Notes under the pieces: model-generated
Told to the model about the DNA's origin: nothing
Databases searched by the model: none
What the model saw: the letters and a program-made list of their open reading frames with translations, nothing else
Made by a program: the position numbers and the translations under genes
Origin: Palaeococcus pacificus DY20341
Lineage (GTDB): Archaea; Methanobacteriota_B; Thermococci; Thermococcales; Thermococcaceae
Direction: 5' to 3'
DNA length: 64,000 bases
NCBI RefSeq assembly: GCF_000725425.1
Contig: NZ_CP006019.1
Location: forward strand, 1,648,480 to 1,712,479
Shown here: piece by piece, positions 16,450-24,985 of the stretch
How positions within the stretch are numbered: the stretch's first letter is position 1
Layout: each line of letters opens with the position of its first letter

Positions 16450-17082
16450 CTCTAAAACCTTCGCAGAATTACCGCTTTTCTTGTATACACCTACCGCATC
16501 TTTAAGTGCATCTAAAAACTCCTCCTCAATTCCAAATTTTTCCCTAATTTTCTTTGAGATTGTATTGTCGTTGAGAAAAACCATTGCCATTGCCGAAGTT
16601 AAGTTTTTAGGCTTCCTCCTCAAGCTGGCTTTCTCGAAGTCAATTATCCACACATCCTTTCCGATTAATATGTGCTTTCCTCCTTGGATTTGGCCGTGAT
16701 CAACGCCAAGCTGATCGAGTTTAAGCGTCTTTTGAGCTATTTCAATTATGTGCCTCTTCTCAACGTCAGCATAAAGAATAGGCTCTCCATCCATAAAACA
16801 CCTTACTAAATAGTCCAAACCCTCAAAGCTTCCTGCGAAAATGAGTTCAGACGTTATACCCTGCCCTTTCAAAAATTCAAGTATCTCCGCTTCACGCTTT
16901 AGAGTTTTTCTCGGAGAGTCCCTGCGCTGCAGTTTTATGAGAACTTTTTCACCTTTCAGCTGACCAGTAAAAACTAAACTAGTGTTACCTTTCGAGTATG
17001 GAATGACATCAGTTATTCCACGCTCTCCCAAATGCCCATAAAACCTTTTGAGGGTGTCTTCATCAAGTAAGTGACTTATCAT
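16432..17082 (-). CDS. Predicted atypical Ser/Thr protein kinase (COG2112-like)
   Basis: A 216-residue protein with the kinase fold. There is a short glycine loop (YSKGNTSLVFTG), a VLIKLQR lysine for ATP, a conserved glutamate (LKREAEIL) and a hinge. The catalytic loop reads VDHGQIQGGKH and the metal loop DFEKASL. The usual HxD and N of the catalytic loop are thus Gln and His, while the DFG-type Asp is kept. The family is archaeal and its substrate is unknown; whether it transfers phosphate or acts as a pseudokinase cannot be told here. Confidence 0.75.
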   Translation of the reverse strand: MISHLLDEDTLKRFYGHLGERGITDVIPYSKGNTSLVFTGQLKGEKVLIKLQRRDSPRKTLKREAEILEFLKGQGITSELIFAGSFEGLDYLVRCFMDGEPILYADVEKRHIIEIAQKTLKLDQLGVDHGQIQGGKHILIGKDVWIIDFEKASLRRKPKNLTSAMAMVFLNDNTISKKIREKFGIEEEFLDALKDAVGVYKKSGNSAKVLELLSTL

Positions 17083-17137
17083 GGCTTTTCGATAACCTTA
17101 AATACCCCAAAGAATAAAATTATTTTGGTGGTAAGCT

Positions 17138-17365
17138 ATGGTGACAGCTTTTATTTTGATGGTTACGGCTGCTGGAAAGGAAAGAGAAGTTATGGAGAAA
17201 CTTTTGGCCATACCAGATGTTAAGGAGGCCTACGTCGTTTATGGAGAATACGACCTCGTTGTAAAAGTTGAGACTGAAACACTAAAAGATTTGGATCAAT
17301 TCATCACAGAAAAGATAAGAAAGATGCCCGAGATACAGATGACATCAACAATGATAGCTATATGA
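17138..17365 (+). CDS. Stand-alone Lrp/AsnC ligand-binding (RAM) domain protein
   Basis: A 75-residue protein that is just the C-terminal RAM domain of Lrp/AsnC regulators, with no DNA-binding helix-turn-helix. The beta-alpha-beta order and the motif VVYGEYDLVVKVE near residue 32 are typical. Such solo domains form ring-shaped oligomers, may bind amino acids and may modulate full-length Lrp proteins. A TATA-like AT tract lies within 40 bases upstream. Confidence 0.85.
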   Translation: MVTAFILMVTAAGKEREVMEKLLAIPDVKEAYVVYGEYDLVVKVETETLKDLDQFITEKIRKMPEIQMTSTMIAI

Positions 17366-17431
17366 AGCTTTCTTTCTTTTCTCAGTTACGTTTTTAAAAG
17401 CTCTTCTCAAACCCTTACTTGGTGAGTGATG

Positions 17432-18061
17432 ATGCCGTATTTGGTGATAGAGCACCTTGAGGAGATAAGCGAGTGGCTCTGGCTTGAATATTCTCATGTA
17501 GCTAAGTGGTGGGGAGATAATCTGATATTTACAAATGTTAGAGAAGATGAGAGAGAAAGACTCGCAAAGCTTGGAAATGTCCTGAGCGAAAGCGTAACGA
17601 AGTTCCCATTCGACCGCTCAAAGATAATAGTCCTCGATCTGCAGGCAGAGGAAGAGCTTAAGCCAGAAGACATTGAGGAGGACACAATAATCATAGTGGG
17701 CGGTATTTTGGGAAACGCCATCCCTACAGGAAGAACAAAGGAGTTCATAACCTCAAAGATGGAGGGCGTTAAGGTAAGGCACATAGGGAAGCCGCAGTTC
17801 TCAATTGACGGGGCGTCAATAGTGGCAAAGCTCATAGCTGACGGCAAAAGGCTCGAGGAGATTGAGTACGAGGAAAACCCAACGATTAAGCTCGATGAGT
17901 TCAGCGAGATGACTCTTCACTACGCAGTGCTGAAGATAAATGGGGAGCTTTTGCTCACGCCCGGCCTTTTGGAGCTCCAAAAGGAGGAGCTTGGATTTGA
18001 CGATGATGAAATAAGTGATGAGGAATTAGATGCTTTTTTCGCAGGGGAGGGAGAGCTCTAA
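17432..18061 (+). CDS. SPOUT methyltransferase, Sfm1/PF04252-like
   Basis: About 209 residues. The N-terminal segment LVIEHLEEISEWLWLEYSH and the following DNLIFTNV match, from memory, the Sfm1 group of SPOUT proteins. Yeast Sfm1 methylates an arginine of ribosomal protein S3. The loop VGGILGNAIPTGRT (about residues 90-103) and GKPQFSIDGASIVAKLI would form the SAM-binding trefoil knot. The C-terminus is acidic. The archaeal substrate is not established. The ATG at 17432 sits six bases after GGTGA; the earlier GTG and ATG codons overlap or crowd that site. Confidence 0.72.
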   Translation: MPYLVIEHLEEISEWLWLEYSHVAKWWGDNLIFTNVREDERERLAKLGNVLSESVTKFPFDRSKIIVLDLQAEEELKPEDIEEDTIIIVGGILGNAIPTGRTKEFITSKMEGVKVRHIGKPQFSIDGASIVAKLIADGKRLEEIEYEENPTIKLDEFSEMTLHYAVLKINGELLLTPGLLELQKEELGFDDDEISDEELDAFFAGEGEL

Positions 18062-18062
18062 C

Positions 18063-18344
18063 TCACCTCAATCCCCTCAGCTTCTCCAAAACCCTCGCCC
18101 TATCCTTTTTGTCTACGATGAGGAAAATCTCTTGTACGCTGCCGTCGCTTTTTGCCAAAAGCTTGAAGCCCGTTAATGTCTCCCTAACAACTTTAATCTC
18201 AAAGCCTCGAGAATCGCTGGCGTAAATGCGCCCAGGGATTACCTTCTTAACACCTTCAATTGAGGATATCTCCTCAAGAACAGGAAGGATGCCCTTCAGG
18301 AGATGATGCTCTCTCTTGACGCCGCGCTTGAAGTACTTGGGCAT
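18063..18344 (-). CDS. Small basic protein, DUF2103-like
   Basis: A 93-residue basic protein (MPKYFKRGVKREHHLLKG at the start) that resembles the DUF2103 family of predicted metal-binding proteins as I remember it. Conserved charged and histidine residues lie in the first 20 positions, followed by a GRI and SRGFEIKVVRET beta region. No function is known. It converges on the Sfm1-like gene with one base between the two stops. Confidence 0.6.
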   Translation of the reverse strand: MPKYFKRGVKREHHLLKGILPVLEEISSIEGVKKVIPGRIYASDSRGFEIKVVRETLTGFKLLAKSDGSVQEIFLIVDKKDRARVLEKLRGLR

Positions 18345-18453
18345 GGATGAGAGTACGGGCCGGGCTTTTTATCTTTTACTGATGATAGGTTCATCCAAAC
18401 AGCAATAAGATTTTTATATTTTTGATGTAGTAAAAATTTTAGGTGAGATAATT

Positions 18454-19857
18454 ATGAAGTTTAGGGCACTGGTGGTAGTACTCCTTGCAATTATGTTCTT
18501 GACCCAGACCCTCACAGCAACGGGGGCGCCTAGCAAAAATTCTCAAACCGCCGCATTGGTGATTATCTCCATGCCCGAGGGAGCTACCGTTAGCATATCA
18601 AACCAAAGCGGAGTATGGTACACCCCCGTTAATATAACTCTGTTCCCGGATGTGAAGGGAGGGGAGTATAAAATTACAATCTCAAAAGAGGGCTATCCTA
18701 CGGCGATAGCCATTATCAATCTGACTCCTAGAGACGTGAAGATCATAAAGGTCGACCTTGAAGGCCTGCGTGCTGCTTTTGGTGAGAATGCAACGGTGGA
18801 GTTTAATGAAGCCCCCTATGAAAGTATTAAAGGAGGACATGCCTCCTCGTGGGTGGGATGCGGGGGCATGTCCTTTTCACCGCTTCGCGAGCCGCCCATG
18901 AACGTCCTGAAGCCGAGCAGCGGCGACCGCTACTTCCTCCTCATCCCAAACAACACCCCCATCCAAACACCGGGATGCATTGTGCTTACGAGGATATACT
19001 TCCATGGGGAGGACGGCTACTCAATCGTGAGCAGCTTCCCATACTTCTCGAGTTATATCCCCCCAATGGCCACGATAGTGGTAAACTCCACACCAAAAGA
19101 CGCTAAAGTATATGTGTTCGACCATCACATCTCTGCAGAATGGTTCACCCCAATGACGCTTAGAGTCCCTGTGATTAAGGAGCCGGTGAACAATGTGACC
19201 CTCTACTACCCCGATTTTGAGCGCAGAGCGGATGGGAAGGTGGTGCAAAAGGTAATCACAAGAAACATCAGCATCATATCCCCCTTTGATACATATAGGA
19301 TCAAGGTTGCCTACGGCAATTATGCTCTTGAAACGATGATTAAACCTGCACCGGGTGAAACGATGACCCTCAACGTGGAATTTGAAACTCTGAGAAAGGC
19401 CTTTGAAGTAGTGCCCATGAACGGGACTTTAAACATCTATACAGACCCCAAAAATGCCGCGCTGATGATAAAGGACTCCTCAGGGGAAATCGTTGCGAGA
19501 GGATATGCTCCGATGCGGCTTAGCCTTCCTCCCGGCGAGTACACCATCACCGCCTCCAAGTACCGCGCTGGAGCCAACGTGGCAAGAGTATATGTTGCAT
19601 CAAACACATCAAAAAGCGTTACTCTCCACCTCTCCCAAAAGCAAGCAGTTCTGAAGCTCAATGTATTCCCAGCAAATGCCACTGTTTTGGTCAACGGCGC
19701 TCGTAGGGGAGAAGGAATTGAGCGGTTAGTTCTGAAGGCTGGAGATTACGTAATCACATTCAGAGCCCCGGGATTTCTTGAACACAAAGAGAGGATAATT
19801 CTCCATCCAGGAGATACAAAAGTGCTGAACGTCACCCTGACACCTCTGCCCACCTAA
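18454..19857 (+). CDS. Secreted PEGA-domain protein
   Basis: A 467-residue exported protein. A signal peptide covers about residues 1-25. Four PEGA-like repeats are visible, starting near residues 33 (VIISMPEGATVSI), 207 (TIVVNSTPKDAKVYV), 323 (LNIYTDPKNAALMI) and 400 (LKLNVFPANATVLV). Each is an Ig-like strand set ending in a Y-x-(I/V)-(T/S) motif. Residues 110-205 form a different insert rich in Pro, Gly and Ser. No membrane anchor follows, so it is probably bound to the S-layer or released. The coding sequence around 18830-19030 looks richer in G and C than its neighbours. TATA: the TTTTTATATTT tract at 18412-18422. Confidence 0.78.
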   Translation: MKFRALVVVLLAIMFLTQTLTATGAPSKNSQTAALVIISMPEGATVSISNQSGVWYTPVNITLFPDVKGGEYKITISKEGYPTAIAIINLTPRDVKIIKVDLEGLRAAFGENATVEFNEAPYESIKGGHASSWVGCGGMSFSPLREPPMNVLKPSSGDRYFLLIPNNTPIQTPGCIVLTRIYFHGEDGYSIVSSFPYFSSYIPPMATIVVNSTPKDAKVYVFDHHISAEWFTPMTLRVPVIKEPVNNVTLYYPDFERRADGKVVQKVITRNISIISPFDTYRIKVAYGNYALETMIKPAPGETMTLNVEFETLRKAFEVVPMNGTLNIYTDPKNAALMIKDSSGEIVARGYAPMRLSLPPGEYTITASKYRAGANVARVYVASNTSKSVTLHLSQKQAVLKLNVFPANATVLVNGARRGEGIERLVLKAGDYVITFRAPGFLEHKERIILHPGDTKVLNVTLTPLPT

Positions 19858-19867
19858 AGGTGAGACT

Positions 19868-21580
19868 TTATGCCTTCTTTTTAACCTTCACTGCAATGCC
19901 CCTTCTTGCTTTAACCATTTCCTCGCCGCTCAAGATGGCTTTTCCAACTGCCACTACCTGCCCTTCTTTGACGACACCCACTATATCATCGGGCCTTATT
20001 TTTGAGTCAGCTTCATTTACACCAACGGCAAAGACATCTCCTCTCAACTCAAAGTCAATCTTGACCCAATAGGAGTTTGTTGCATCGTAAATGCGCTGCA
20101 TTCCAAATGGAGTAACGCTTATAACGCCGTCCTTATATGTGGCTGTCTGCTTGCCCTCAACGAAGAGCCTGAGCATCTTTGAGCCTTTGATTTGGCCTCC
20201 TTCAGGAAGAACGGCCTCTCCTGCACCTAAGCCAAAGTAGAAGTCGAAGACCTTCCTTATACCGTCGTAGAAGCGATATGCCCTGTCCTCTTTGCCAGCT
20301 GTTAAGTCTAAATTAAGTTCCTTAAGAGTATCCCTAAGAGCATTTAAGCTCTCATGGCTTGTAGTGCCTCCTTTCACTGGAACAAAGATTATTTCGCGCC
20401 CGCTCATTTCACTCGCTCTCTTGGCAATCTCAACGTAGGCTTCATCCACATGTGCGACGATTGGCACATTAGGATACTTCTCCAAAGTCTTAGCTAAAAG
20501 CTTTGCAGCTGAGCTAATTTCCTCTTCGCTCCAGTGGCCGGTAACGACTATATCATACTTAGCCAGCCACTCCCACTCCCTTGGAACAACGCCAAAAGGC
20601 GAAGTTAAGATAAGCTCATGGACTTTGTAGCGTCCGCTACCCAAAGCCTCTTTTACAGCTTTTCTATAGAGCATATGGCTCCTCGAGTAGGAGTAGGGCT
20701 TTTTAGCCGAGCACGGGAACAATAGGAGGAGTTCAACGTTCTTAGGTGGTTCGAATCTCTCCTCAACGCGCTGGTGCCACCTTTTAACTTCAGGCCTATT
20801 TTGGGAGGCATCGCTTATGAAGTAAACCGTTTCCTTTTGAATTGGGGTGTATTTTTCGAGATAATCCCCATATTCTTTATCCGCTATCCTCAATATGCCG
20901 GCGTTATACTGGGTAGGGAAGAAGTTTTCAACAAGGTAGCGGAGCTTGCCTTCTTTCAAAGCCTCTCTTACGAGAGCAATAGTTTTTTGGGCAAATTCAA
21001 GAGAGTTTTCTCCTTCTTCCCAAAGCAAGGGAGAGTAAGGGATAAATGCCTTCTTATGGAAGTCGTAGAGCTTTAAGCTCTTAGTGTCAAAGGCATCAAC
21101 GCCGAGGTAGACGGCTAATGGATAAAAGAATGGCTCCAAATCAGTGATTATCATTAAGTTGGGATTTTTCTCCCTTATTAATGCAAGAGTGGCAACAAAT
21201 CTCCTATAATCCTTGACTAAAATCTTAGAGTTGCCCAGATAAACCGCATCGAACTCATTTTCACTCAACACCACATCTAAGAACTCCTCAAGAACGTCCA
21301 AAAACCTTATTGCTGGAACGTAGAGGGTGTTGAACTTCGAATAATCTACCTCATAGAGCCTAGTAAAGGCCTTTTTCACGATTTCAAGGGGGGTATAAAA
21401 GCTGATCGGAATGGAAGGGGCTAAATTAAAGTCATAGCCCTCAAAGTCTTTGGGGTAGAAGTAGGAATTAAAAGGGGACAGAGTAAAATCTAAGCCCGCT
21501 AAAGCAGGAGTCTTCACCAATTTCTGCTCTAACCTAAGTAGCCCAAGTCTTCCAGGGCCTTCGTGTTTTATCGTTTCCAT
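19868..21580 (-). CDS. arcS: Archaeosine synthase alpha subunit (ArcS, TGT-like with PUA domain)
   Basis: A 570-residue tRNA-modifying enzyme. It resembles a tRNA-guanine transglycosylase but has lost base-exchange residues and carries PCSAKKPYSYSRSH (about residues 290-303), the ArcS signature. The C-terminal 75 residues form a PUA RNA-binding domain (GDVFAVGVNEADSKIRPDD). In Thermococcus, ArcS adds lysine to preQ0 at position 15 of tRNA and the radical SAM partner RaSEA then releases archaeosine. RaSEA is not in this window. The length fits the euryarchaeal family. Confidence 0.88.
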   Translation of the reverse strand: METIKHEGPGRLGLLRLEQKLVKTPALAGLDFTLSPFNSYFYPKDFEGYDFNLAPSIPISFYTPLEIVKKAFTRLYEVDYSKFNTLYVPAIRFLDVLEEFLDVVLSENEFDAVYLGNSKILVKDYRRFVATLALIREKNPNLMIITDLEPFFYPLAVYLGVDAFDTKSLKLYDFHKKAFIPYSPLLWEEGENSLEFAQKTIALVREALKEGKLRYLVENFFPTQYNAGILRIADKEYGDYLEKYTPIQKETVYFISDASQNRPEVKRWHQRVEERFEPPKNVELLLLFPCSAKKPYSYSRSHMLYRKAVKEALGSGRYKVHELILTSPFGVVPREWEWLAKYDIVVTGHWSEEEISSAAKLLAKTLEKYPNVPIVAHVDEAYVEIAKRASEMSGREIIFVPVKGGTTSHESLNALRDTLKELNLDLTAGKEDRAYRFYDGIRKVFDFYFGLGAGEAVLPEGGQIKGSKMLRLFVEGKQTATYKDGVISVTPFGMQRIYDATNSYWVKIDFELRGDVFAVGVNEADSKIRPDDIVGVVKEGQVVAVGKAILSGEEMVKARRGIAVKVKKKA

Positions 21581-21590
21581 ATTCTGAGCC

Positions 21591-22490
21591 TCAGACTAAG
21601 TTGTAGCGCTGTAAGAGCAGGAGCTCATCCATGGTGAGCTTCTCACCGCGTTTGAACTTCTCCAAAGCAGCAACAGCCTTCTCGAAGTTGCTGTCCTTTT
21701 TGGCCCTCATTCTCGCAACCATCTTGTAAGCTATTAGCTCTTTGTGCTTGTCCTCGTACTCTCTTATCTTTCTCTCGACTTCTCTAAGCTCTCTCCTGAC
21801 TTCCCTCATCCTCTCCCTGAGCTCAACGACCTTTTGGTGGTACTCATCGGCTTCCTTCTTGATCTCCTTAGCCTTCTCAAAGTTCTCTATCATTTGCTCG
21901 TGGAACTGCTGGCTCTGGTTTGCGAGTTGCTTGATCTCCAAGTTAATGCCCCTTCTTGCCTTCTTGAGGTTGTCAATTTTCTTCCTTACTTCAACAAGCT
22001 TGTTGTGGAATCTATCCGCCTGTTGGAGAATCTCAAGCTCGGTTGCAAGCACTTGGATTTGGTCGACGATTTGCCTCTCCCTTTCTGGGGAAACTGGCTT
22101 TGTTTGCAATTCCCACTCGAGCTTCTCAATCTTCTTCTCGATTTGATCCCTTGGCATGTTAAGCCTTCTCAACTGCTTGTACTCATCTCTCTTTGTCCTA
22201 TACTCCAAAATCTCCTGATAGAGCAAGTCAAGCTGAGCATTTATTTCATCTCTGTTCTTCTTAAGCTCTTGAATTTGTTTGTTTACTTCATCTCTCTTCT
22301 CCTTAAACTCTCTCGCTTTTTGCCTTAAGGCTTGAACCTCCTTATTTTTCTCATCTCTCTTTTGGATCCAGACGTTGAGCTCCTTTTGTAGCTCATCAAG
22401 CTTTATCTGGATCTCCTTCTTCTCATTTTCAAGAGCCTCTATCTCCTGCTTTATCCTCTTAATTTCCTCTGGATCTACTTTCACTTGCAT
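21591..22490 (-). CDS. Long coiled-coil protein, COG1340 type
   Basis: About 299 residues, nearly all heptad-repeat helix rich in Glu, Lys, Gln and Arg, with a short globular C-terminus (GEKLTMDELLLLQRYNL). It matches the conserved archaeal COG1340 coiled-coil group, which is often misnamed phosphoserine phosphatase; no catalytic motif is present. A structural or scaffold role is plausible. The ATG at 22490 lies seven bases after AAGGGG; the ATG at 22496 touches that site. It is 11 bases upstream of arcS, so the two are co-transcribed. Confidence 0.82.
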   Translation of the reverse strand: MQVKVDPEEIKRIKQEIEALENEKKEIQIKLDELQKELNVWIQKRDEKNKEVQALRQKAREFKEKRDEVNKQIQELKKNRDEINAQLDLLYQEILEYRTKRDEYKQLRRLNMPRDQIEKKIEKLEWELQTKPVSPERERQIVDQIQVLATELEILQQADRFHNKLVEVRKKIDNLKKARRGINLEIKQLANQSQQFHEQMIENFEKAKEIKKEADEYHQKVVELRERMREVRRELREVERKIREYEDKHKELIAYKMVARMRAKKDSNFEKAVAALEKFKRGEKLTMDELLLLQRYNLV

Positions 22491-22499
22491 GTCCATACC

Positions 22500-22834
22500 C
22501 CTTCCTTGTTTTTAGAACAGGTGATCATCCTTCCATCGCCTTTATTTAAGCTTCAGCTTAGAAGAGTGCAAAGGTAAATAAAAACTTTTTGGATAGTTGA
22601 CCAAAATGGGGTAATTCCCTAAAAGTGAAAAAGGTCTTAAAATTCCTATTATTTCCAATGCACAACCATAAGCCATCTAATTGCACAGAGACAGCAATAA
22701 AGAGCATTAAATGCACTAAAAAAAGCAGAACTAAAAATTAGTGAACTACCAACGTAATAGGGGATATACAACTGTCGTCGTTTATTATCAAAAGAGTTTT
22801 AATATTGTCATGAGAAAAAACGCTCGGTGAGAGA
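22500..22834. other. AT-rich intergenic stretch without recognised gene
   Basis: No reading frame, tRNA or C/D box pattern was found. It must hold the divergent promoters of the coiled-coil/arcS unit and dph2; the TTTATTTAAGC tract near 22540-22551 (minus side) and AGTTTTAATATT near 22795-22806 (plus side) are the candidate TATA regions. The word TGCAC recurs three times at 22650-22720, with no clear pattern. Confidence 0.45.
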
Positions 22835-23869
22835 ATGCACGAAATCTATGAGAGAGAAGTTTTGAAAAAGCTGAGAGAATTAAACGCTAAAAGGGTTTTA
22901 ATTCAAACGCCTGAAGGCTTAAAGAGAGAAGCACAATATTTAGCAGACTTTTTGGAAGGCGAAGAAATTGAGGCAATAATAAGTGGTGACATAAACTATG
23001 GAGCGTGCGATCCGGCTGATAGAGAGGCGAAGCTTTTGGGGTGTGATGTGCTCATACATTTGGGGCACTCCTATATGCAACTAAATTTAGAGGTTCCCAC
23101 TATTTTTATCCCCGCTTTTGCAAAGGTTGATGTGGTTAAAGCATTAGACAAGAATTTGAACGAGATTAAAAAGCTCGGCAAAAAAATAGCCCTCGTTACA
23201 ACAGCTCAGCACATAATGGATTTAAAAAAAGCTGTGGAGTTTTTGGAAGAAAAAGGGTTCCAAGTTTTCATTGGAGAAGGAGACAACAGAATCTCGTTTA
23301 AAGGTCAAGTTTTGGGGTGCAACTTCACAGCAGCAAAAGTTAACGAAGAAGTTGATGGGGTCTTATTCCTAGGCGCTGGTTACTTCCATCCCATAGGAGT
23401 AGCTCTAGCGACTAAAAAACCAACCCTAGCGGTAAACCCCTACAGCGGCGATGCTCTATGGATGGATAAAGAAGTGGAGCGCATAGTTAGAAAGAGGTGG
23501 GGGCAAATAGCCAAGGCCTACGATGCAAAGAAGTTTGGAGTTATAATAAGCATCAAAAAAGGACAGCTCAGACTTAGAGAGGCTAAGCGCATTATTGCCC
23601 TCCTAAAAGAGCACGGGCGTGAAGCTAAGCTCATAGCTATGAACTACATAAATCCAGATGCTCTAGAAGGCTTTGACTTCGATGCCTACGTTGTGGTTGC
23701 CTGTCCTAGGGTTCCAGTAGACGATGTCGAAAGATGGCGCAAAGCGGTTTTAACGCCAAGAGAGGTTGAACTTCTACTTGGCCTAAGAGAAGACTACGAG
23801 TTCGATGAAATTCTCGGGGGCAAGAGGGAAGAAGATGAACCCCTCGGAATAAGCCTAAAGCTCAGATAA
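22835..23869 (+). CDS. dph2: 2-(3-amino-3-carboxypropyl)histidine synthase, diphthamide step 1
   Basis: A 344-residue non-canonical radical SAM enzyme that transfers the aminocarboxypropyl group of SAM to a histidine of elongation factor 2, starting diphthamide synthesis. The three cysteines that hold the 4Fe-4S cluster, one per domain, are seen at about 58 (INYGACDP), 162 (QVLGCNF) and 290 (VVVACPRVP). The enzyme acts as a homodimer in archaea. The ATG follows CGGTGAGAGA. Confidence 0.92.
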   Translation: MHEIYEREVLKKLRELNAKRVLIQTPEGLKREAQYLADFLEGEEIEAIISGDINYGACDPADREAKLLGCDVLIHLGHSYMQLNLEVPTIFIPAFAKVDVVKALDKNLNEIKKLGKKIALVTTAQHIMDLKKAVEFLEEKGFQVFIGEGDNRISFKGQVLGCNFTAAKVNEEVDGVLFLGAGYFHPIGVALATKKPTLAVNPYSGDALWMDKEVERIVRKRWGQIAKAYDAKKFGVIISIKKGQLRLREAKRIIALLKEHGREAKLIAMNYINPDALEGFDFDAYVVVACPRVPVDDVERWRKAVLTPREVELLLGLREDYEFDEILGGKREEDEPLGISLKLR

Positions 23870-23899
23870 GCTTATTAACTTCAATGGAAAGTGTCTATC

Positions 23900-24286
23900 A
23901 TGGGCTGGGTTGAACTCCTCATAATCCTCTGCACCCTGAGCGCGCTGGTAGGAATATACTATAGTTTTTTAAAAGCCTCTCTTGATACCTTTACATACAA
24001 AAAGCCTAGAAGGGTGTACCTAGCACTTGTATCAATTCTTGCAGTGCTAATCTCCCTAAAGGTGAGCTACGTCCTCGGCTTTGCAACTCTAGTAAGCTTC
24101 TTAGCAGTGGAGCGCCTAAACTCAAGGGAGCTAATGTTGGTGGCATTCTCTACGCAGTTCGGCTTTATGATGGGCATGGCTGTTGTCATGATAATCCTAA
24201 TCTCATTGGGCTTTATCTTTGATATTCCAGCGCTCAAAGTAGAGATGACATTCGAAGACATAATGAGGTTCCTCTCGCAACAGTGA
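23900..24286 (+). CDS. Small integral membrane protein, function unknown
   Basis: About 128 residues with three or four hydrophobic helices: near 3-22, 40-68 (including ALVSILAVLISLKVSY), and 82-110 with a run of Met and Gly. The C-terminus is short and polar. I do not recognise the family. It lies between dph2 and a METTL5-like gene with very short gaps, suggesting one transcript. The GTG at 23891 is an alternative start; neither has a strong ribosome site. Confidence 0.65.
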   Translation: MGWVELLIILCTLSALVGIYYSFLKASLDTFTYKKPRRVYLALVSILAVLISLKVSYVLGFATLVSFLAVERLNSRELMLVAFSTQFGFMMGMAVVMIILISLGFIFDIPALKVEMTFEDIMRFLSQQ

Positions 24287-24295
24287 GGGATTGCC

Positions 24296-24913
24296 ATGAA
24301 GAAAAAGCACCTCGCAATGATCCTCTCAAAGCTTAAAGGGTTTAAAAACCCAAAATTTGGGCTTGAGCAGTATAAAACTCCGGGAAACGTTGCCGCCGAG
24401 CTTCTATGGTTGGCCTATTCTCTGGATGAGATTGAGGATAGGGTTATAGCGGACTTAGGAGCCGGAACTGGAGTTTTAAGCGTTGGGGCCTGTCTTCTTG
24501 GAGCAAAAAAAGTCTACGCTGTTGAAAAAGATGAAGAGGCTTTGAAAATAGCCGAAGAGAACGTTAAATCCCTAAAACTAGAGGAGTGCGTTGAACTAAT
24601 TCACGCCGATGTGGGAAGTTTTCCCCAACGGGTAGATGCCGTGATAATGAACCCTCCCTTCGGCTCTCAAAATCCAAAGGCGGATAGACCTTTCCTCTTA
24701 AAGGCCTTTGAGATAAGCGACGTTGTCTATTCCATTCACTTAGCAAAACCAGAGGTTAGAAAGTTTATTGAGGCTTTCGTTAGGGACAACGGCTTTGAGA
24801 TTACACACCGCATAAACATTGACTTTGAAATTCCAGCTCAGTTCTTCTTCCACAAGAAAAGGTTGGAGAGAATAAGGGTAGATATTTACAGGTTCGAGAG
24901 GACATCATTATAA
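24296..24913 (+). CDS. METTL5-like RNA N6-adenine methyltransferase (COG2263)
   Basis: A 205-residue class I methyltransferase. The N-terminus ends in LEQYKTPGNVAAELLW, the SAM loop is ADLGAGTGVLSVGA (about residues 59-72), VEKDEEAL follows strand 2, and the catalytic box NPPFGSQ (about residue 120) is that of N6-adenine enzymes. Human METTL5, from the same group, methylates 18S rRNA. Modification of 16S rRNA or tRNA is expected here but not shown. It starts nine bases after the upstream membrane gene. Confidence 0.83.
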   Translation: MKKKHLAMILSKLKGFKNPKFGLEQYKTPGNVAAELLWLAYSLDEIEDRVIADLGAGTGVLSVGACLLGAKKVYAVEKDEEALKIAEENVKSLKLEECVELIHADVGSFPQRVDAVIMNPPFGSQNPKADRPFLLKAFEISDVVYSIHLAKPEVRKFIEAFVRDNGFEITHRINIDFEIPAQFFFHKKRLERIRVDIYRFERTSL

Positions 24914-24985
24914 AGTGAAAATAGATGTCACCCTTCCTCAAGAAAAAACACAAAAGAATGAAATTTTCAAGGATACTCCATGCAC

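Noticed and set aside
18345-18453. CTGATGATAGG and GGATGAG words near 18350-18395 as a further C/D sRNA
   Set aside because: No D boxes at guide distance on either strand; most of the gap is promoter-like AT sequence.
21742-22328. Plus-strand frames of up to 194 codons opposite the coiled-coil gene
   Set aside because: Leucine- and serine-rich reverse translation of a Glu/Lys coiled coil; no start signal.
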